In this document: positions 60,193 to 64,000 of the stretch, piece after piece | Position numbering within the stretch: position 1 is the first letter of the stretch | How the letters are laid out: each line of letters starts with the position of its first letter | NCBI RefSeq assembly: GCF_019266065.1 | Contig: NZ_LPNR01000120.1 | Location: forward strand, 10,640-74,639 | Length of the DNA stretch: 64,000 nt | Direction of reading: 5' to 3' | Source: Nocardia sp. MH4 | GTDB lineage: Bacteria; Actinomycetota; Actinomycetes; Mycobacteriales; Mycobacteriaceae | Notes under the pieces: generated by a model | The model's input: only the letters and a program-made list of their open reading frames with translations | What the model was told of the DNA's origin: nothing | Databases searched by the model: none | Program-made: the position numbers and the translations under genes

Positions 60193-62253
60193 ATGCCGAG
60201 TGACGTCGTCGATGTGGTCGTGGACTTCGCCGTCCCGCGTCGGCCGCTGTGGGATGTGCTGCTGGAGCCGCAGAGCTATCCGCGCCTGTGGACCGGAATC
60301 GGTGGGTGCGAGCGGATTCTGCACCCCGACGGCGGCACCGTCTGGCAGGTCAGGATCGGCGACGCGGCCCTCGGCGTCCGGACCGTCGGCCTGGCCCTGA
60401 CGATCGGCCGCTGGTACGAGAGCTTCGAACTGCACAATCCGGAGACCGGCAGCTTCGCCATGGTGCGGCTCACCGGCGCCGAGGACCGCACCTCGGTGAG
60501 CGTGACCGTGTTCGCCGCACCCCGCCTGCATCCGGCGCTGAAAGGCGCGACCAATGCCACCGTCATCGGTTGGGTCAAAGACGGTCTGCGCCGGGCGGCC
60601 GACCTGGTGCGCGGGGCGCGGACCTCGGTGGTGGCCAACGGCGACCGGGCCCCGATCCGGCGCACCACCGAAATCGCGCGGTGGTGGGTGAACTCTGGCC
60701 TGGTCGCCCCGCCGCTGACCTCGGCCCGGCAACTGCGGTCGCTGTACCGGTGGGGATTCAACCTGGCGGGCGGCTACGCCGCGGGCGCCGCGCACAGCCC
60801 CGACCAGCTCGCGCTGCTCGACGACGTCAGCACCGTGACCTTCGCCGAGACCGACAAGCGCACGACCGCGCTGGCGGGCGCGATGTACGAGGTCGGCCTG
60901 CGCGCGGGCGACGCGGTCGGCCTGCTGGCCGGAAACCATTGCGGCATGGTCGAAACCATGGTCGCCGCCGGGAAGCTCGGTGTCGACGTGGCGCTGCTCA
61001 ATGCCGGGTTGTCCGGACGGCGCATCGAGGAGATCGTGCAGCGGCACCGTCTCTCGGCACTGTTCGTCGACACCGGCTTGGCCCATCTCGTGCAGTACCT
61101 GCACCGCGATCTGCCCCGCTTCGTCACCGACGACGTACCCGCGCACCCGGGCCGGACCTCCATCGAGGACCTGATCGCTCTGCGCCGCACCAAGTTTCCG
61201 GTGCCGACGGTGCCCGGCAGGCAGATCGTGCTCACCTCGGGCACCAGCGGCACCCCCAAGGGAGCGCGCCGTCCGCACGCGAAGGGCTTCGACACCCTCG
61301 TCGCGCTGCTGTCGCGGATTCCGATCCACGTGGGCAGCACGATGATGATCCCCGCGCCGCTGTTCCATACGTGGGGACTGTCCGCGCTGCAACTGAGCAC
61401 CGCCGTCCGCGCGACCGTGGTGCTGACCCAGGGCTTCGACGCCGAGGATTGTCTGCGCCGCATCGCCGAACACCGGGTCCAGACGCTGATCGCGGTGCCG
61501 ACCATGGTGCAGCGCATGGTCGACCTGCCCGAGGCGGTCCGCGCCCGCTACGACCTGAGCAGCCTGCGGCACGTGATCAGCTGTGGCGCGCCGCTGGCGG
61601 CGATCACGGTGGACCGCTTCCTGACCGACTACGGCGACGTCCTGTACAACCTCTACGGCTCGACCGAGGTCTCCTGGGCCAGCGTGGCAGGCCCCGAGGA
61701 CCTGCGGGCCGCACCCACCACGGCCGGTCGGCCGCCGCTGGGCACCCGCATCGCCGTTCTCGACCCCGATCGCTCGCCGGTACCGATCGGCATGATCGGG
61801 CGGATCTTCGTCGGCAACCACATGCTGTTCGACGGCTATGTCAGCGATACCCCGCCGGAGGAGTCCGACGGCATGCTCGACACCGGTGACCTGGGCTATC
61901 TCGACGCCGAAGGCAGGCTGTTCGTGGCCGGGCGCGACGACGAGATGATCATCTCCGGCGGCGAGAACGTCTTCCCGCGCCCGGTCGAGGAGGCACTGTC
62001 GTACCTGCCGCAGGTCAGCGATGTCGCGGTGGTGGGTGTGCCGGATCGTGAGTTCGGGCAGCGGTTGGCCGCGTTCCTGGTCAAACACGAGGGCTCCGGC
62101 CTCGATTCGGACATGGTGCGCACCTACGTGCGCAACCGGCTCAGCCGCTTCTCCGTGCCGCGCGATGTCACCTTCCTCAACTCGCTGCCGCGCGGGGAGA
62201 CCGGCAAGGTACTCAAGCGGCTGCTGGTCGATCCGGAGGGACTGGCGGGCTGA
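60193..62253 (+). CDS. SRPBCC domain fused to acyl-CoA synthetase
   Basis: The 686-residue protein begins with about 145 residues of SRPBCC (START/polyketide cyclase-like) type: VVDFAVPRRPLWDVLLEPQSYPRLWTGIGGCE, WQVRIGD and RWYESFELHNPETGSFAMVRL. The remaining part is a FadD12/FadD2-type ligase with LTSGTSGTPKGARRPH (about residue 347), YGSTEVSWA, DTGDLGYLD, GGENVFPRPVE and the catalytic Lys in ETGKVLKRLL. The N-terminal pocket could bind and present a hydrophobic acid. The ATG has GCGAAGAA upstream. A TetR gene follows convergently. Confidence 0.9.
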   Translation: MPSDVVDVVVDFAVPRRPLWDVLLEPQSYPRLWTGIGGCERILHPDGGTVWQVRIGDAALGVRTVGLALTIGRWYESFELHNPETGSFAMVRLTGAEDRTSVSVTVFAAPRLHPALKGATNATVIGWVKDGLRRAADLVRGARTSVVANGDRAPIRRTTEIARWWVNSGLVAPPLTSARQLRSLYRWGFNLAGGYAAGAAHSPDQLALLDDVSTVTFAETDKRTTALAGAMYEVGLRAGDAVGLLAGNHCGMVETMVAAGKLGVDVALLNAGLSGRRIEEIVQRHRLSALFVDTGLAHLVQYLHRDLPRFVTDDVPAHPGRTSIEDLIALRRTKFPVPTVPGRQIVLTSGTSGTPKGARRPHAKGFDTLVALLSRIPIHVGSTMMIPAPLFHTWGLSALQLSTAVRATVVLTQGFDAEDCLRRIAEHRVQTLIAVPTMVQRMVDLPEAVRARYDLSSLRHVISCGAPLAAITVDRFLTDYGDVLYNLYGSTEVSWASVAGPEDLRAAPTTAGRPPLGTRIAVLDPDRSPVPIGMIGRIFVGNHMLFDGYVSDTPPEESDGMLDTGDLGYLDAEGRLFVAGRDDEMIISGGENVFPRPVEEALSYLPQVSDVAVVGVPDREFGQRLAAFLVKHEGSGLDSDMVRTYVRNRLSRFSVPRDVTFLNSLPRGETGKVLKRLLVDPEGLAG

Positions 62254-62268
62254 GTCCGGGGCGAGCTC

Positions 62269-62949
62269 TCAGCGCGGCCGATCCTCACCGCCCGCGGTGC
62301 CGGGCACGGCGATCCGGCCGCTGTAGATCGCCCGCAGGGACGTCGCGGCGAAGGCGGCGCAGTAGTCGATCAGGTCCGCGATCGGCACCTCCAGCCGTCC
62401 GCTGTGCTTCTCGACGATGACCCGCTCCAGCGTGCCGACCACCGAGAGCGCGAAGATGTCCATCACCTCGGCGGCCGGGTGCTCCTCGGGCCGGGCACTC
62501 GTGCCGGTCGCCGCGACCAGCCGGGCGAAACGCCACAGTGCCTCGCGCATACGGTCTTCGGCGCCCGCCCCCGCCGGTTCGACGAAGACGACCCGGAGTG
62601 TGCGTGGATCGCGATCCAGGGCGGTGAGATAGGTGCCGATGCCGGCGCGCAGCTTGTCGGTGCCCCGCGCGGGGGTCGCGGCGACGGCCGCCGACACCGC
62701 GCGGTACAGCTCGTCGATGACACGGTCGAAGACCGCGGCGAACAAATCCCTGGTGCCGCTGAAGGATTCGTAGAAGTAGCGGTCGGTGAGCCCGGCCTCG
62801 CGGCACAGGTCCTTCACGCCGGTCGCGGCGTAGCCGTGGGTGCCGAACAGCGTGAGCCCGGCGGCGAGCAGCTTCTCGCGTCGGGCGGCGGCCCGCTCCT
62901 GGGCGCCCATGCCACCGTAGGTGCGGCCCGGCCGGGCCGGGGTGCTCAC
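62269..62949 (-). CDS. TetR/AcrR family transcriptional regulator
   Basis: The 226-residue protein has a TetR helix-turn-helix (REKLLAAGLTLFGTHGYAATGVKDLCREAGLTDRYFYESFSGTRDLF) and a helical effector domain. The start is a GTG at 62949; ATG 62910 is possible. It is divergent from the Tat-exported oxidoreductase, with two palindromes in the 101-bp spacer, so it likely controls that gene. Confidence 0.92.
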   Translation of the reverse strand: MSTPARPGRTYGGMGAQERAAARREKLLAAGLTLFGTHGYAATGVKDLCREAGLTDRYFYESFSGTRDLFAAVFDRVIDELYRAVSAAVAATPARGTDKLRAGIGTYLTALDRDPRTLRVVFVEPAGAGAEDRMREALWRFARLVAATGTSARPEEHPAAEVMDIFALSVVGTLERVIVEKHSGRLEVPIADLIDYCAAFAATSLRAIYSGRIAVPGTAGGEDRPR

Positions 62950-62991
62950 CGCGTCACCGTGATCGTCATGTCGGCATTGTCTCCCATGCGC

Positions 62992-63029
62992 GCTGACTCT
63001 GTGTCAGCATGTGACGATCGCGATCGTCA
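62992..63029. promoter_or_regulatory. Two palindromes in the TetR/oxidoreductase spacer
   Basis: GCTGAC-TCTGT-GTCAGC lies at 62992-63008. TGACGATCGCGATCGTCA, a perfect 18-bp palindrome, lies at 63012-63029, ending 21 bp before the oxidoreductase ATG. Either may be the TetR operator; the first is closer to the midpoint of the spacer. Confidence 0.55.
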
Positions 63030-63050
63030 GATTGAGAACGGGGTCGATCA

Positions 63051-64000
63051 ATGGCAGCTCGACATCAGAACCACCTGGTCAGCCGTCGTGCGGTGCTGCG
63101 CGGAGCCGCCGCGGCGGCCGCGAGCGCGGGGCTGGCGGCCGGTACCGCGCAGGCGAGTCCACGCAGGCGCAACGGTCCGGCGGGCACCACCGTCGCGATC
63201 TTCGGCGCGGGGATCGGGGGCTTGACCGCGGCGCACGAACTGGCCGAACGCGGCTTCGCGGTGACGGTCTACGACCGCAAGGAACTCGGCGGAAAGTCGC
63301 GCACGATCCCGATGGCGGGCACCGGAGCCGGGGGCCGGGCGGCCCTGCCGGGCGAACACGGCGCGCGTGGGTTCACCTCGTTCTATCACCACGTCCACGA
63401 CACCATGCGCCGCATCCCGGTACCGGGAACGCGCAAGACCGTCTACGACAACCTGATTCCGTTCTCGGTCACCGATCCGCGCTACCCGCGTTCGGGCAAC
63501 CTGCCCGACGGCTTCCCGCTGATGTTCGGCTTCTACTTCGATCCGGCCGAAGCGCTCACACCGAGGGGCCTGCAACGGATTCTGACCGAGGTGTTCATGA
63601 AGAACGATCTCGTCCCGCTGCCCGAGGCCATCCACATGGCGGGGCGGGTGGTCACCTACCTGACCTCGAGCGAGGAACGTCGCTTCGGGCAGTGGGAGCA
63701 CGTCAGCTGGTGGGATTTCATCGGCGCGGGCACCAGGTCCGCGCAGTTCCAGGCGCTCGCCGCGACCGGCCTGACGCGGGCGCTGGTCGCCGCCAAAGAG
63801 TACGTGGCCAGCACCCGCACCATGGGCAACATGATGGAGGGGTTCTTCATCGCGCTGATGCGCGAGCTCACCGGCGGGCCGAAGGTCTACGAGGTGCTCA
63901 ACGGGCCGACCAACCAGGCCTGGCTGGATCCGTGGATCGCGCTGCTCGAAGACATGGGGGTGCGGTTCCGGCCGGGGGAAGCGCTCGAGGAACTCGTGGT
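63051..64000 (+). CDS. Tat-exported FAD oxidoreductase (amine-oxidase/phytoene-desaturase-like), partial
   Basis: The gene runs off the right edge after 316 codons. The N-terminus has a twin-arginine signal (SRRAVLRGAAAAAASAG...AQA). The mature part starts with the FAD motif VAIFGAGIGGLTAAHELAERGFAVTVYD and RKELGGKSR, typical of the NAD(P)-binding Rossmann amine-oxidase group that includes hydroxysqualene dehydroxylase-like enzymes. It should work folded outside the cytoplasmic membrane. Substrate unknown. Confidence 0.88.
   Translation, partial: MAARHQNHLVSRRAVLRGAAAAAASAGLAAGTAQASPRRRNGPAGTTVAIFGAGIGGLTAAHELAERGFAVTVYDRKELGGKSRTIPMAGTGAGGRAALPGEHGARGFTSFYHHVHDTMRRIPVPGTRKTVYDNLIPFSVTDPRYPRSGNLPDGFPLMFGFYFDPAEALTPRGLQRILTEVFMKNDLVPLPEAIHMAGRVVTYLTSSEERRFGQWEHVSWWDFIGAGTRSAQFQALAATGLTRALVAAKEYVASTRTMGNMMEGFFIALMRELTGGPKVYEVLNGPTNQAWLDPWIALLEDMGVRFRPGEALEELV

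Overview
The window is a very GC-rich (roughly 70%), densely coding chromosomal segment from an actinobacterium. Several genes point to a mycolic-acid-containing member of the Mycobacteriales, most likely Nocardia or a close relative such as Rhodococcus. These are a PknK-type kinase, an LmeA/DUF2993 protein, an antigen-85-like secreted esterase, a mycothiol-dependent maleylpyruvate-isomerase-family protein, an Acg-family nitroreductase and many FadD-like acyl-CoA ligases. Recurrent TANNNT boxes 5-7 nt before start codons suggest leaderless transcripts. I saw no rRNA, tRNA, CRISPR array or insertion sequence.

Region 1 (1-15063) is the most unusual part. A metacaspase-like protease (cut by the left edge) is divergent from a small protein and a polytopic membrane patatin phospholipase. 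Next comes a CYTH-like protein divergent from a translationally coupled operon: a cyclooxygenase/alpha-dioxygenase-type haem peroxidase, a catalase-related haem protein (the usual partner in oxylipin synthesis) and a large LuxR (LAL) regulator. The palindrome GAGTAGTGCACTACTC or close variants lies upstream of the caspase/patatin pair, of the oxylipin-like operon and of a 1,821-residue acyl-CoA carboxylase, so these lipid genes may form one regulon. Between them lie a sugar dehydrogenase lipoprotein, two TetR genes, a lipocalin-like protein, a thioredoxin and two gene remnants.

Region 2 (15309-30075) holds the one-chain carboxylase with a strong terminator, then a catabolic cluster. Around a TetR gene are two divergent operons: FAH-family hydrolase plus acyl-CoA ligase on the minus strand, and VOC protein, FAD monooxygenase and indolepyruvate ferredoxin oxidoreductase on the plus strand. 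Four 21-bp operators (CTCTTGA-N7-TCAAGAG) flank the TetR gene, two on each side, and predict a local regulon for aromatic or aryl-pyruvate breakdown.

Region 3 (30098-46570) is a mixed accessory area: antigen-85-like esterase, mycothiol-family enzyme, a scar where a DMT transporter gene and a LysR gene have both lost their 5' ends, PknK, a GntR regulator, a DNA/RNA nuclease, LysE exporter, FkbM methyltransferase, MarR, a dihydrofolate-reductase-like protein, a CoA-disulfide-reductase-like flavoprotein and several small proteins.

Region 4 (46791-64000) has a D,D-carboxypeptidase, a SUKH-like protein, a small alarmone synthetase, a broken metallophosphoesterase, a DUF1254/DUF1214 protein, a WYL regulator, a Rid protein, a nitroreductase, an LmeA-like protein, two coupled SDRs, two divergent acyl-CoA ligases (one fused to an SRPBCC domain) and a TetR gene divergent from a Tat-exported FAD oxidoreductase cut by the right edge.
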